DNA of 64,000 nt from JAYSSF01 sp043772005 (lineage in GTDB: Bacteria > Patescibacteriota > Gracilibacteria > Absconditabacterales > Absconditicoccaceae): contig JAYVGP010000012.1 in the NCBI GenBank assembly GCA_043772005.1, positions 26,697 to 90,696 of the forward strand, read 5' to 3'. Position numbers and translations under genes: made by a program. This document shows, piece after piece, positions 45,007 to 56,710 of the stretch (position 1 is its first letter; the number at the start of each line of letters is the position of its first letter). The notes beneath the pieces are model-generated. The model did no database searches, had not been told where the DNA came from, and saw only the letters and a list, made by a program, of their open reading frames with translations.

Positions 45007-47589
45007 TTAAAGGTTTGTTTGTTCTTCAATCTGAGTTTCTTTTTTCTTCGCCCAATATGAATCGAATAGACCCACATCTACCCTATAGATAAGATTATTG
45101 ATTGCCTCTCATTTTGTCAAGATAGAATATGTTGCATATTTGATTGCCTGCTCACGCCATACATCCAGGCACTTGGTTGATACAATTGTAAGTTTGGAAG
45201 CATAACACGCAGCCTGTGCATTGGTCTCATCAATCGCAGTGACCGTCATACCCTGATCAAGTTTGATAGGATCTTTACTCGTCATCAAGGTCTTGGATAG
45301 GATCTTTGTAATCGGATTATATGTAGTATAATAATCACTGTATCGTAAATTCATTGAGCCAAATGCTTCATAGATATCAATCTTACGCTGACCGTAGATA
45401 CTATATTCTCGCTCCTGAATTTGGTTCCACTGATCTCTGTAGGTCGTATCTCTCAAACGCTCAAAACGTGATAAGCCATACTCACTAAAGTCACTATAAT
45501 TGACTCATGCCAGCTTGATCTTGAGCATCGTCTCAAACGTGTAGGTATGATTAGATGGCACAAACGCAGTAGGGCTATATGGCAGAGTCGCTATCACATC
45601 GCCATATGTTTTACCATTCGACCAGATATCAGTCAGATTTTTATTATATACCATCTTGAGGTATAACTTGCTATAGTCCTGCCACAACAGAGGATAATCT
45701 CCATTGAAGCTTGGATTAGGCTTGAGCACTCACCACGATACCAAATTTGTCAGGAATTTCTGCAATCCAGCATCTTGATCAGCAATATCATTAAATTTGA
45801 CTTCATTCGCGTTGGACTTGAGCTCTGGAGCGATGGTCACACCCAAAGCACTATCTCCCAATGGCTTCATTACCTTATCCACAAGAGCGAAGAACTCCTT
45901 CTTACGAGACTCAAGCTTTACCTTTTCTACTGATAGAGCAAATGATACAATATGCTCCTGCTTTGATCAAACCACAATACGCATGATACAATTTGCCATT
46001 TTATGGCTACGACCCTGAGCATCCATTGCTTCATATCGCTGATCGTTGATACAGACCATATATCATTCATTGCCATAGTAATTGACCAGTCACTTGGATG
46101 TGAGCGAGCTACCGTACATATCAGCCGTTGCAGCATCCAGTAATTGTTGAGCAGATTTACCTTTACCTCCATATAGAGTATTAGCTTCTACTGTGACTCA
46201 TATTGTCTCATATAGATTACCAAGGAACTGGATATAGCTAGATCTCCATCCATAATATTCACTAAATCACCAATCCATCTGTCCAAACATATCCACCAAT
46301 ACTTGACCTGAGTTAGGAAGCTTAATCGCTGGAGTATAGAGTTCAAACTCTTGTCTTGGCAAAGTAGCAATCGAACCAAAAGTGATACTGGTAAGGAAAG
46401 TATCAATATTTGTCTTAACCTGATCTTGAGTGTTCTCATTACCAAGTGGAGCATACAGTGTAATGATCACCATCGTGCCATCAATGACTGTAAAATATCT
46501 CTTATACCCATATCACTCACCACCACTTGGATCACCACTATATACTGGTTCATAAAAATCCAATCCACCAATCTTCTTGATCTTGAGTTTCTCGCTACTC
46601 CATCGTGAACCATATAATTGCATCTGATTTTTGAGGAAGAATTCTTGTTCTTTTTTATCCTTAAATTTCGGAAGATTAACACGCTGAATGTTGAACTGCT
46701 GAACATGATAGATGTCAGGATTAGAGATTTCTCATCTCAATTGTAGATTTGGGATATAGTGAGTCACCTTATATGATGTATCAAACTTCATCGTCACAAA
46801 ATCATCACTGATCTTGCGATCAATATTGATTTGCTCGAGTCTACGTAGGTACTCAGCAAAACCTAGTTTAGGAGAAACTGGAGTGCCTGACTTAGTCAAG
46901 TTAGTCGAAATAAAATCTTGAATCTCAGCTACAGATAGTGCATATCCCAATGATGGATCAAACATACCTCCCATCCCAAACGTATTGACTCCGATTACTT
47001 TACCATTCAATACAAGTGGTCATCCACTATTGCCACCAGCGATCAATGCATCAGTCTTGATATATGATACATCGTTGTATGGCTGTGTACCAGCAACTAC
47101 TCACTGCGTCTTGGTGATTGTGTTGGCTCCAACCCATGGATATCAGATTGCAACTACTGTATCTTGAGCCTTGGGCACATAGCTATAATCCAACTCAATC
47201 GTAGTCAGATCATTATAGTTTACACTCTTGCCAAAGATATCCACTGGATCAATACGCAACAATGCAACATCTCTACGAATATCGCGCGCGATCAAACTAG
47301 CAGTATAGTGACACTTAGGACGCTGCGTATCATCGACCGTAATACAAATCGAAAATCATGGCAATGTACCACCACGACCATTATCTACCACGTGATTGTT
47401 GGTTAGGATTAGTCCATCTTTGGAGATAATCGATGCACTACCCCATCATAACATATTGGGAAAACGTCATCATACCGCATCATATCACACGATCTGTACA
47501 ACAGGATTATTGGCAGCAGATGCTATACTCGTCATCGCTCCATAGCTACACACAATCATAGCAACTAGTCCAAATAATAATTTCTTCAT
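45007..47589 (-). CDS. HtrA-type serine protease with large C-terminal part
   Basis: An 860-residue exported protein: signal peptide (KKLLFGLVAMIVCSYGAMTS), then a trypsin-like domain with His in ILTNNHVVDNG (about residue 65), Asp in RRDVALLRID (about 106) and Ser in GGNSGGPLVLNG (about 188). After residue 230 about 630 residues follow (QQFNIQRVNLPKF, FLTSITFGSIATL, YGLSRFERLRD) with no PDZ domain that I can recognise. It should cleave misfolded or surface proteins. The long tail, with regular aromatic/beta-rich stretches, may be an adhesive or regulatory domain. At least fifteen TGA glycines. Confidence 0.85.
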
Positions 47590-47716
47590 CAACTATAAAA
47601 AAAGAGCTAAATATCAATGTATCCCCGACGAGGGGAAAAGATAGCTCCATATCTATGATTATGAAAGTATTTTGCAACTATAATTTGATAGTCGAAACAT
47701 GAATGTCAAAAACAAA

Positions 47717-49198
47717 CTACACTACAGGAGGAGGAGTTGGAACTAGGGCAGCTAATGGCACTTGTCACATCTGACCATAGTCGGGTTTAGTTGCTTCCAT
47801 AGCTTGCTGTGATGCTGCTTGTTGTCTGGCTTGAGCAGAGCTGACTGCATAAGCATTTTGCTTATCTTTGTCAAGCCACTTGTGTTTTACGATTCTATAG
47901 ATCTCCTCGAGGGTCGTTTGACCTTCGATTGATTTGAAAATACCATCACGCTCAAGGTTCATCATACCGTTTTTGAGAGCATAGGCTTCGATATCCAGTG
48001 CCGTCTTACCATTGAGCAAGAGGTTCTTGATCTCGTCATCGTACTCCATCATCTCGTAGACTCAGACTCTTCACTTATATCAGTTACCATTACATTTAGC
48101 ACATACTGACCCATCTGCAAGCTTTCCAGTTCCGACGATGATCTCTCATTGTTCGAAGAATCTCTTCCATGTTTCAGGTGTGATATTACGCAACTCGAGC
48201 TCTCTTGTGAGCGCTTCTGGGATCATAGAGGTAAGACTATCCCTCGCAAATGCGAGATAATCCTTCCATTTTGGGTCGTCCATGGTCTGGTAGACTTCAC
48301 ATTTTTCACAGACTCTACGACACAATCTCTGTGCGATCACGAGGTTAAATGTACCAGTAATCTGATAGTTGAGCGCTCCCATATTCATCACTCTGGTAAT
48401 CGTCTCTGCAGAAGAGTTGGTATGGATAGTAGAAAATACCAAGTGTCATGTCATGGCGGCTTCCATCGCAGTCTCAAGTGTCTCCCAATCACGGATTTCT
48501 CCCACCATCACAATATCTGGATCTTGTCTCAATGACGCACGCAGACCATCAGCAAACTTATATCCAATATCAGCACGGATCTGACTTTGATTGAGTCAGT
48601 CAATACGGGATTCTACTGGATCTTCATAGGTGGTGATATTGATACCTACTCTGTTGACTTTGTGCAAGGCGGCATACAGCGTGGTTGTCTTACCACTACC
48701 AGTCGGTCATGAGTTGATGATGATACCATTTGGATAGGTCAGATTTCTGGCCATGATCAAACCGTTGGATCATTCGATACCCAGCGTCTCGAGGGGCGGT
48801 GTCTTTTTGGATTTATCCACGATACGCATTACCAGCTTCTCTCACCATACGGTAGGGAGTGTATTGGCACGCAAGTCGATCTCTTTGCTGGTGAGGGTAA
48901 TGGTGGATACTCTGGCATCCTGAGGGATACGCTTCTCATCCGGTCTCATCTGTCCTGACTCAATCTTAAACTTGGCAATGACATTTTCATGCATGGTACG
49001 AGGATACTGCATAATATCATCAAGCACTCAGTCAATACGTAGTCTGATACGGCAGTAGTTTTCATACGGCTCAATATGGATATCTGATGCGCCGTTCTCC
49101 ACTCCGATCGTAAGCAGATTATCAAAAACCCTCACAATATCTGACTTATTGATTGCGAGTTGGAGATTTTGAGTATAGATACTAATTGGGACGGACAT
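47717..49198 (-). CDS. pilB: Type IV pilus assembly ATPase (GspE/PilB family)
   Basis: The 493-residue ATPase has GASDIHIEPYENYCRIRLRI, RLDG..-type DEKRIPQDARV, Walker A GPTGSGKTTTLYAAL (about residues 158-172), ASLRQDPDIVMVGEIRD (Walker B), TIHTNSSAETITR (His box) and four Cys in CRRVCEKCE plus CAKCNG of the zinc site. It powers pilus extension or a DNA-uptake/secretion pilus. The N-terminal MshEN domain is missing (starts within the N2 region), as in shortened versions. The Pro-rich tail ends PPPVV. Other pil genes are not here. Confidence 0.93.
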
Positions 49199-49259
49199 GG
49201 TTTTGGGAGATGGTAATAATCCTAATCAATGACTCCGCAGCAAGCTGACGAAGTATATG

Positions 49260-49309
49260 ATCTAAAAGATTATTAGCCTTGAAATAAAGTTTGAGGCAAT
49301 CTTTTAGAT
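49260..49309. repeat. Inverted repeat upstream of pilB
   Basis: ATCTAAAAGATT (49260-49271) and AATCTTTTAGAT (49298-49309) are exact reverse complements around a 26-base loop, 62 bases before the pilB start. It could be a regulator site or a leader hairpin. Confidence 0.5.
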
Positions 49310-49357
49310 TCTCTTCTATTATACCTATGTGAGTCGATTCTGTCAAATTTGAAAATC

Positions 49358-49382
49358 AAAAAACTCCCATCAGGGAGTTTTT
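49358..49382. terminator. Bidirectional terminator
   Basis: AAACTCCC-ATCA-GGGAGTTT with A and T runs on either side, downstream of the small acidic gene on the minus strand. Confidence 0.75.
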
Positions 49383-49405
49383 CATATATCCTCAAAGCAA
49401 TAGGA

Positions 49406-49534
49406 TTACTCTGCAGCTTCTTCAGTTGTTTCAGGAGCATCTACTGTATCAGTATCTACTTCCACTTCTTCTCCTCCTTCTACTTCTACTTCTGTTGCTT
49501 CTGGAGCAACGATTACTTCTTCTTCAGTATTCAT
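49406..49534 (-). CDS. Small acidic hypothetical protein
   Basis: A 42-residue frame (MNTEEEVIVAPEATEVEVEG to TTEEAAE) with about 18 Glu/Asp and no hydrophobic helix, ending in TAA before the terminator. Nothing is recognised. A 28-codon frame without a start (SYDDFELVIDKTKG) lies just upstream in another frame and could be a translationally linked partner or the remnant of a larger gene. Confidence 0.4.
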   Translation of the reverse strand: MNTEEEVIVAPEATEVEVEGGEEVEVDTDTVDAPETTEEAAE

Positions 49535-49706
49535 GTGGTGATTGGGTTATCAAGTAAAGAGACTCAGTGTACCTTTAGTCTTATCAATTACAAGCTCAAA
49601 ATCATCATATGAGATAGTATTTGACTTTGCAATCTACTAGGGTATTCTCATAGCAACGCACCATGTAATTGATATGGATTTGCGCTGCTCTATCATATTA
49701 CCCCTT

Positions 49707-50696
49707 ATGATGATGAACCTATGATCCGCTCTCGCAGTCATCACCAGTCTGCTGGTCCTCACTGCATGTAGTCACACAGCCACCACAACACCCAGCAGCA
49801 ACTCTGGTGAGGTCACACACACTACTACTGGTAGTACTACTAACTCCTACGAAGTACAGCTTATCGCGACCTGACTCACCGTCCCACGAGCCATCACCTG
49901 GATCTCTGAGCATATCTGATATGTCACCGAGAGATGAGGAGATATCTACCAGATCGACGACCAAGGTCACAAAGCATGGTACGCCCAGATCCCAAACGTA
50001 CGGAACATCGAAGAAGCAGGTCTCATGGATATCGCAGCCCACCCCGACTACAGTCAGAATCACTATATCTACCTCTCCTATGCGACAGACGGGCATCTCC
50101 AGATCACTCGTTATACCGATACAGGAACAGGTCTCGTCAGTCCTACGATTATCTTGGATATGCTCCCTGCTGCCAAGTATCATGCATGATGATGAATTAC
50201 ATTCTGACCCGACGGGATGTTATATCTGAGCGTGGGAGACGCCACCGAGAAGCAGAAAGCTCAAGACACTACCAGCTATCATGGTAAGATCCTACGCATC
50301 CGCCCAGATGGTAGTATCCCAAGCGATAATCCCTACTCATGATCAGCCATCTGGTCTCTATGACACAGGAACGTCCAGTGATTTGACCGAAGCTCAGAGG
50401 GCGAGATGTATGCCAGTGAACACGGACCATCAGGATTTGATGGACCATGAGGTGGAGATGAAATCAATCACATCGTCAAATGATGAAACTACGGACGACC
50501 CATCGTCTCTCATGACAAACTCAAGGACGGTATGACTCCTGCGATCGCTACATTTACCCCTGCAGTAGCTCCTGCATCACTGATCTGGTATGATGGAGAC
50601 CAGTTTCCTCAGCGACAAGACAAACTCATCATCGGTACTCTCAAGGGCGAGAGCATCCTCATCCTCGATCCAGTTACAGGCCAGCAAGTCGAATAA
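49707..50696 (+). CDS. PQQ-dependent sugar dehydrogenase-like lipoprotein, truncated
   Basis: Reads MMMNLGSALAVITSLLVLTA with the lipobox LTAC, so it is exported and lipid-anchored. The mature part is a glucose/sorbosone dehydrogenase beta-propeller: ISEHIGYVTERGGDIY, PDYSQNHYIYLSYATDG, PDGMLYLSVGDATEKQKAQD, GKILRIRPDGS, WSLGHRNVQGFDR, GEMYASEHGPSG, GGDEINHIVKGGNYGRP. These enzymes oxidise sugars using PQQ and Ca2+. A TAA at 50694-50696 cuts it 46 codons before the expected end; the missing end follows in the same frame (50697-50837). Confidence 0.85.
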
Positions 50697-50837
50697 CTCT
50701 TCCTCAAACAGTATGGTAGGATCAGATGAGTCTCGCTATCACCATCAGGAGATATTGTCTTCACTACATCCAACCAAGATGGTAGATGAACCAAGCAGAA
50801 AGATGGTGACAAGATTTATAGGATTGTGAAAAGATAA
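50697..50837 (+). pseudogene. 3' remnant of the sugar dehydrogenase
   Basis: In the same frame after the TAA: LFLKQYGRIRGVSLSPSGDI, FTTSNQDG and KIYRIVKR, then TAA at 50835. This matches the closing blade of glucose/sorbosone dehydrogenases (GRIRDV..GPDG..Y). A single-codon change would restore one gene of about 376 residues, so the TAA is a recent nonsense mutation, a sequencing error, or a readthrough site. Confidence 0.75.
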
Positions 50838-50911
50838 AATAGTGCAGGATTATGCTTGCATTGAGAGGTAAAAATAGTTATACATTGAAAAATTTATCAT
50901 ACAAGTAATTG

Positions 50912-53900
50912 ATGTCTCAACTGTTCTCCAAATCTATCATCAAGTCTGCTATCTCGTGACTTCAGTGACTGTCACTGGAGAAGGAAATCAGTATCATATC
51001 AGAGTTGTATAATGATTTCCGCAAAGGAAACATGAAAGACGAAACAAGATACGAACAAAGATTTAATAATCTCTTCTTCGGAGAACTCCTAGGTTATGAA
51101 GAAAATATCCACAGACACCCAAAAGCCAATACACCCGTATGAGCTAAGACTGCGGATGTTGGACTATGATTTTTCTTAAACTGATGATATGAATATGAAT
51201 GAGTCAAGGTAGTGGTTGAGCTCAAGTGATCTGATTGTTTGCTTGACAAAAAACAAACTGGAGCTTATGCTGGACAAACCCCAGTTGATCAAGGATTTGG
51301 ATATAAAACATCATTCAAAGACTGCCCTTGGTTGATTGTAAGTAACTTCTGATCCATTAGACTATATAGAGATAACAAACAAGACTACGAAATACGAACA
51401 ATCGAGCAGCTCGCAGATCCAGCCAACGACTACTACAATCTCAAGTCACTACTCGTCATCTTGGGCAAGAAATACCTCATCAGTGAATCAGGTAAGTCAG
51501 CTACTGAGACGAGACTGAGCGAAGTGCGTATCATCCAAGAGCAAATCACCAAGAAATTCTATCAACAATACAAAGCTCTCAGGTTTGAGCTGATCAATGA
51601 TATTAGACATCACAATCCAGATATCAGTGTAGAAATTATCGTCGAAAAATCTCAAAAAATCATTGATCGTATCATCTTCATCCACTTCTGTGAAGATAAG
51701 GGATTACTACCTCATGGTAAGCTCAAGCAGGTTATCAACTATGGAGAACAAGCTCTGAGTAGTACATTTCAAACACTCAGCAACTTTTTTGAAGCTGTTA
51801 ATAGTGGAAGCAATAAACTTGATATCCCCAACGGATATAATGGTGGATTGTTTCACTCTGATCCAGAACTCAACAATCTCAAAGTTAGTGACTCAATCTG
51901 TAGTAAGTTTGTCAATTTAGGGGATTTTAACTTTGATGATGAGCTATCGGTCAATATCTTGTGACATATCTTTGAGCAGAGTATCTCAGATATTGAACAA
52001 CTCAAGATCGATCTACTCTGACAAGAAACCGAAACTGATCATTTAGTGGAGAAAAAAGAGTCCAAAAGGAAGAAAGATGGGATTTTCTATACACCAGAAT
52101 ACATCGTAGACTATATCGTCCAAAACTCCCTCATGACCTACCTCGAGGAGAAAGAAAACGAATGTCTCAAAAAATATCCCAAAGACGAACTCAAAGCATA
52201 CCAAGCATATCAGCAAATCCTCCAAAACGTCAAAGTTCTCGATCCAGCCTGTGGCTCTGGAGCATTCCTCGTCAAGGTATTTGACTATCTCTATGGGGAA
52301 AATAAGCGCATCTGACAAATTATTGGTGGTCTATTCGATGATAGCCAGATCTACAAGGATATCCTGCGTAACAATATCTACGGAGTCGATCTCAATCCTG
52401 AGTCAGTAGAAATCACCAAGCTCTCGCTCTGGCTCAAATCAGCCCAAAAAGGCAAGAAACTCAACAACCTCGATGACAATATCAAGTGTGGTAACTCACT
52501 GATAGATGATCCTGCGGTAGCTGGCGAAAGAGCGTTTGACTGGTATCAGGAATTTCCTAGTATTTTATCAGGACTAACTCCAACCTCCAAATATAATACT
52601 CATACCAATACAAAAACATGAAAAGAGTCTTATACGTGATATGATCATGAAATGTTTGGTTTTGATGTAATTGTAGGCAATCCGCCATATGTATCAAGCT
52701 ACTGAAGACAAGCTCAAAAATTTGATAAAAAAGAAATCAAGTATTACATTCAAAACTATGATACTTTTGAGTCTGTCAAAAATCGTGGGAATATATCTTT
52801 CAATACAATCATGTGATTTATGGAGAAAACCATCAAATTAATGAAAAATGGATGATATAATTGATTTATAATGGATCAAGCAATATTAGGTGTTGATGTA
52901 TATGAGTATTGTCGTAAATATGTTTTAGATAATTCTCAACTGATTGAAATAGATTCAGACATATTATTTCCATGAGTAGTTGCTGAAACATGTATTATCT
53001 TCTTAAAGAAAGAAAAAAGTCAAAACTATAGCGTATGAATAAAATCCAAAGATTTAGATAATCCTTTACAGGCAGAATCAATAAAGTCTATAATTAAAGA
53101 CTGATACAAGATCACATTAAGCAAAAATAGCTCTTTAATTAGCAAAATAGAAAAAGAAACCCAAAACTTGAATAATATTGTTGAGACTTTCACATGAATG
53201 CAGATTATTCCAGAGTATTTTCTTAGTGATGATGATAACATAATTAAAAAAGACAAATGGCATAAGGCGGTATTTTCAAAAAACATATCTAGATACTGAA
53301 TTGAGCGGCCATTAGAGTGACAACCATGAAAGTATATCACCTATGATAATGCTTTACAAGATGAGGTTAGATCTATTCTTACTGAAAAATTAAAAAAATG
53401 AGAAAAATGCAGAGACCCTCAAAGTTTATCGATAGGAAGTCCTGAAAAAGAATATCGTTTTTGAATACCCAAAATAATCATATCTCAGACTGTTAGTAAT
53501 GCGTGATGAAAGGTTAGACTACAGGCATGCTTAGATAATATTGAATGATATTATTGAAATGTTTCTATTCATCTATTAAAGCATAATGACGAGTCATTTT
53601 TGAAAATATTAATGTGCATAATTAACTCTAGCCTCATTACATATTACGCTAAAGAGAATAAGCTTATTATGTGAGCCGAGGAATGAAGTAAGAAAACTCC
53701 TCAAATAAGGAAATGAGATATTGATAAGCTCCCAATCAAAGACATCCCACTCTCAGCTCAACAACCATTCATCGAAAAAGCAGATCTGATGCTCTCGCTC
53801 AACCAGCAGTTGCATGATCGCAGTGATACGGTCCTACGCTTCCTCACTCAGAAATACGCTATCACCAAACCATCTACCAAGCTCCAGAAGCGACGAGAGC

Positions 53901-54109
53901 TCGATTTCTCCTGACTCCTCAAGGAGCTCAAATCTGTTAAGATATCCTTAGCGGATCAAGCTGATCTCATGGACTACTTTGAATCCAAGAAGAAAGAAAT
54001 TCTCAACCTAAAATCTCAGATCAACACAACCGATAAGCAAATCAATGACATGGTGTTTGATCTGTATGGACTGACTGAGGAGGAGAGGAGGGTTGTTTTA
54101 GATTCGTAA
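50912..54109 (+). CDS. Type IIG restriction-modification enzyme (Eco57I-like)
   Basis: A 1065-residue single chain. N-terminal nuclease: GKTADVGLGFFL then KVVVELKGSD (PD-ExK, Glu/Lys about 103-105). DNA N6-adenine methylase: motif I LDPACGSGAFLVKVFDYL (about 442-460), NIYGVDLNPESVEITKLSLW, and IVGNPPYVSSY (motif IV NPPY, about 588). A target-recognition part follows (about 700-960) and a coiled-coil C-terminus. It cuts unmodified foreign DNA and methylates self. About 35 TGA glycines shatter it under the standard code. Followed by an AAA ATPase 11 bases downstream. Confidence 0.92.
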
Positions 54110-54120
54110 TTTTATACATA

Positions 54121-55506
54121 ATGAAGATTAGAAAAATTCAACTACAAAACTATAGATGTTTAAAAGGATTTCATGAATTTGATATATCATGAAATATTAT
54201 TTACCTTGTATGAGAAAATAATACATGAAAGACAACACTACTCAGTGCTATTGATTTTCTGAAATCATGAAAAGTTGACAATTGTAAAACTAAATGAATT
54301 AATGAGGATGAAGAAACATACGTTTGTATAGATTTTGAATGCAATATAGATGATATTTCAGAGTCTAAATATCATAGCTATATTTTTGAGCAGGATAGTA
54401 TTAATACACTAAGAGTTAAAAGATCAACTAACGATGTAAAAAAAGTTGAAATATTTGATACAGTTAATCAGGAATATAAAAATATCACATGAGTTGATAA
54501 AATGATCGGTAGTTTATTCGAAACTCAATTTGTATGGTCTGACATGAATCCTAATGATATTTCTGATTTTTGATCTACAAAAATATGCTGAAAACTAATC
54601 AGTACCATTACATCTGACCTAGAAACTACAACTCATCGACAAAATCTAGTCAAACAGCATAAGTCTGTTTTTCATTGAAATGATTCTATATTTCAACAAA
54701 AAAAATCACAACTAGAATCTAAAATACAACAAATATTCGAATCTCAATATTGATCTTCTACTATTAGATTTGATTTTAATTTGCCAGAACCAAGTACATT
54801 TCTGAAGTCATGAGATATAGTGATAAATGACTGAATAGAGACAAAATTATCAGAAAAGTGAAGTTGAATGCAAAGAGCAATGGCATTAACTCTTATTCAA
54901 GTTTATGCTAATCATTTGATATTGTGAGAAACAAATAATAAACCTATTTTCTTTTTTATAGATGAGCCAGAAATTTCATTGCACCCTAAGGCTCAAGTAC
55001 AATTATTACAAGCACTAAAAAGCATCTCTGAAAATCAACAAGTGTTTATTAGTACTCATTCTTGATTTATGCTACAGCAATTCGAACAAGATAGAGAAAA
55101 TCTATTTCTTTTTAAAAAAGAGGATAATAATGTCATAATTAATTCTCATAATGAGCTTAATCTATTTAATCGGAGTCCGTCTTGGTGAGAAGTTATGTAT
55201 AGAGCATTTAGTATTGCAACAGTTGAATTTCATAATGAGCTTTATTGATCTTTACAAGATAAATTTAATCTATGATCAGCAAAAAGTGTTGATCAATATT
55301 TGACTGAAAAATGAGTACCAAGAACTAAAAAATGGCGAGAAATAGATCCGAAGACAGGACAAAATAAATGAGATGAATATGACTGTACTTTATCACAATT
55401 TATTAGACACCAGATCCATCATCCAGAAAATAGGAAATATGATAAATTCAATAACATAGAATTAGAAGAATCAATAAATACTTTGATCCAAAAATATATA
55501 GACTAA
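54121..55506 (+). CDS. AAA/OLD-type ATPase of a defence locus
   Basis: The 461-residue ABC-like ATPase has IQLQNYRCLKGF, Walker A LVGENNTGKTTLL (about residues 28-40), a degenerate signature SEKGSGMQRAMAL, Walker B IFFFIDEPEISLHP (about 278-291) and the switch His in FISTHSGFM. The C-terminal portion has no TOPRIM that I can see, but has TLSQFIRHQIHHPENRK, where R-H-x3-H-H may mark a HEPN-like or metal site. 21 of its 24 glycines are TGA. Eleven bases after the type IIG enzyme, so co-transcribed; likely an anti-phage accessory. Confidence 0.8.
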
Positions 55507-55632
55507 ACTATGCAACAATTTATTAAAACTCTTTATTTATAATGGAAATCACAATCATTCAATAATTTATGACTGACTTTGAGTCATACAAGCATGTTAC
55601 CGAAGATGGGCTCAAAGTTATTAATTTGAAAC

Positions 55633-55674
55633 ACAAAAAACCCCTCGTAACAATATTGCTATCGCGTAAGGGGT
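55633..55674 (-). terminator. Terminator of the DUF3892-like pair
   Basis: On the minus strand ACCCCT pairs with AGGGGT over a long loop and is followed by TTTTTTG, 57 bases after the last stop of the two small genes. Confidence 0.55.
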
Positions 55675-55730
55675 ATTAACACATATAGTATAATTTTTTA
55701 GTGAATAAACATAATATAAAAAACTAATTG

Positions 55731-55910
55731 TTAATTCTTTTTAGTCTTATCAGTTACTCATTTGAATTTTCATCAAGTAGTTTTATTATCCATAAACTTT
55801 CCTGTCGTCATATCTTTCTTAACAAATAGTCACGTTTTAGGATTTTGATATTGAGCTCTGTCTTTCACAGCTCATACTCTTCATGCTCATTTTGGTGGAT
55901 TTGTCGCCAT
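55731..55910 (-). CDS. Small conserved-looking basic protein
   Basis: The 59-residue protein MATNPPKGAGRVGAVKDRAQ continues with YQNPKTGLFVKKDMTTGKFM and ends KGVTDKTKKN. The KDRxQ.NPKTGxxxKRD.xTGKFM pattern occurs in small proteins of many bacteria, often annotated as hypothetical. Eight TGA codons. Its ATG overlaps the TAA of the preceding gene (TAATG), so it is translationally coupled to the DUF3892-like gene. Confidence 0.65.
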
Positions 55911-56200
55911 TAGATTATGGGTAAGATAGGTAAATTATCAAGATTATTGTTCCGCTGTGCATCGACATAGCTTCTTAGGTATTTATTTCAATTATTATCT
56001 ACAACTCATATCCTATGTTTTATTAATCAGACAATAGTATAGAGTTCATAATTATTTTCAATCATCCACACTCAAATTCATACAGGCATAATATAATTAG
56101 TGTGTTTATTTCAATTATTATATGTTGTAAAGTATCATATATGGGTAATGTCTCATTGAGAGTTCTTGTTTATTCAGTTAACTTCAAAGTAGTTTTTCAT
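55910..56200 (-). CDS. DUF3892-like protein
   Basis: The 96-residue frame exists only under code 25 (seven TGA codons): MKNYFEVNGINKNSQGDITH, IGVWMIENNYELYTIVG, then RIGVVDNNGNKYLRSYVDAQ and NNLDNLPILP. The last part (VGVV..NG.KYLRT..D....DNL..LP) fits DUF3892, whose function is unknown. Overlaps the following small gene by one base. The very AT-rich DNA here looked non-coding in standard translation. Confidence 0.6.
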
Positions 56201-56277
56201 TTATAAATCAGTATAATTGTGTGCTTAATACATCTCAAAAGTAGTCATTATTGCACTAAAGTCGCTATAATCAAGGT

Positions 56278-56399
56278 AAGATGGTTTTTTTACTCAGAAC
56301 CTCTTGAAACTAATCGTATAAAACTTATAGTCTCGACACGCCAATGTCTTATTTCTATAAGAACTTAATCCTCTGCAATGTACTTGTTAGAGGGTTTTT
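56278..56399 (+). ncRNA. Candidate small RNA with own promoter and terminator
   Basis: A TATAAT box (56266-56271) with a weak -35 TAGTCA 18 bases upstream precedes a region with CTTATAG (56324) pairing to CTATAAG (56355) and a terminal hairpin AATCCTCT...AGAGGGTT plus T run (56367-56399). No + strand ORF explains the terminator. Promoter spacing and expression are inference. Confidence 0.35.
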
Positions 56400-56400
56400 G

Positions 56401-56535
56401 TTAATTGATATTCTTCATAAATACAACATATAGTATATAAAATAAGATATAGCACCACATATTGTGCTCAAGATACCATATAGTCAAAAATAAAAAGATT
56501 TCAAGAGAAACGTTGACTAAAAAAACTACCATCAT
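56401..56535 (-). CDS. Putative small hydrophobic protein
   Basis: A 44-codon frame (MMVVFLVNVSLEIFLFLTIW, then YLEHNMWCYILFYILYVVFM, ending KNIN) that is almost entirely hydrophobic and could span the membrane twice. It lacks TGA and any recognised relative and lies antisense to the small-RNA candidate's 3' flank. May be chance in AT-rich DNA. The rest of 56536-56710 shows nothing convincing. Confidence 0.3.
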   Translation of the reverse strand: MMVVFLVNVSLEIFLFLTIWYLEHNMWCYILFYILYVVFMKNIN

Positions 56536-56710
56536 ATCGCCTTAAAATAGACTATATCTCATCCATCACAAATCATACTTTATATTATTTTATCATCTAT
56601 TAATACAAAACATAACTGTCAATTGTTAGAATACCAGAAATCATTTGTAAATAAAAAGTAAATAGATATAATTGAGCAATCATCTTTTATTTATTACACT
56701 ATAAATTGTG

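Noticed and set aside
49719..50183. 154-codon minus-strand frame and several overlapping + frames
   Set aside because: Shadows of the sugar dehydrogenase gene, which matches its family across the region.
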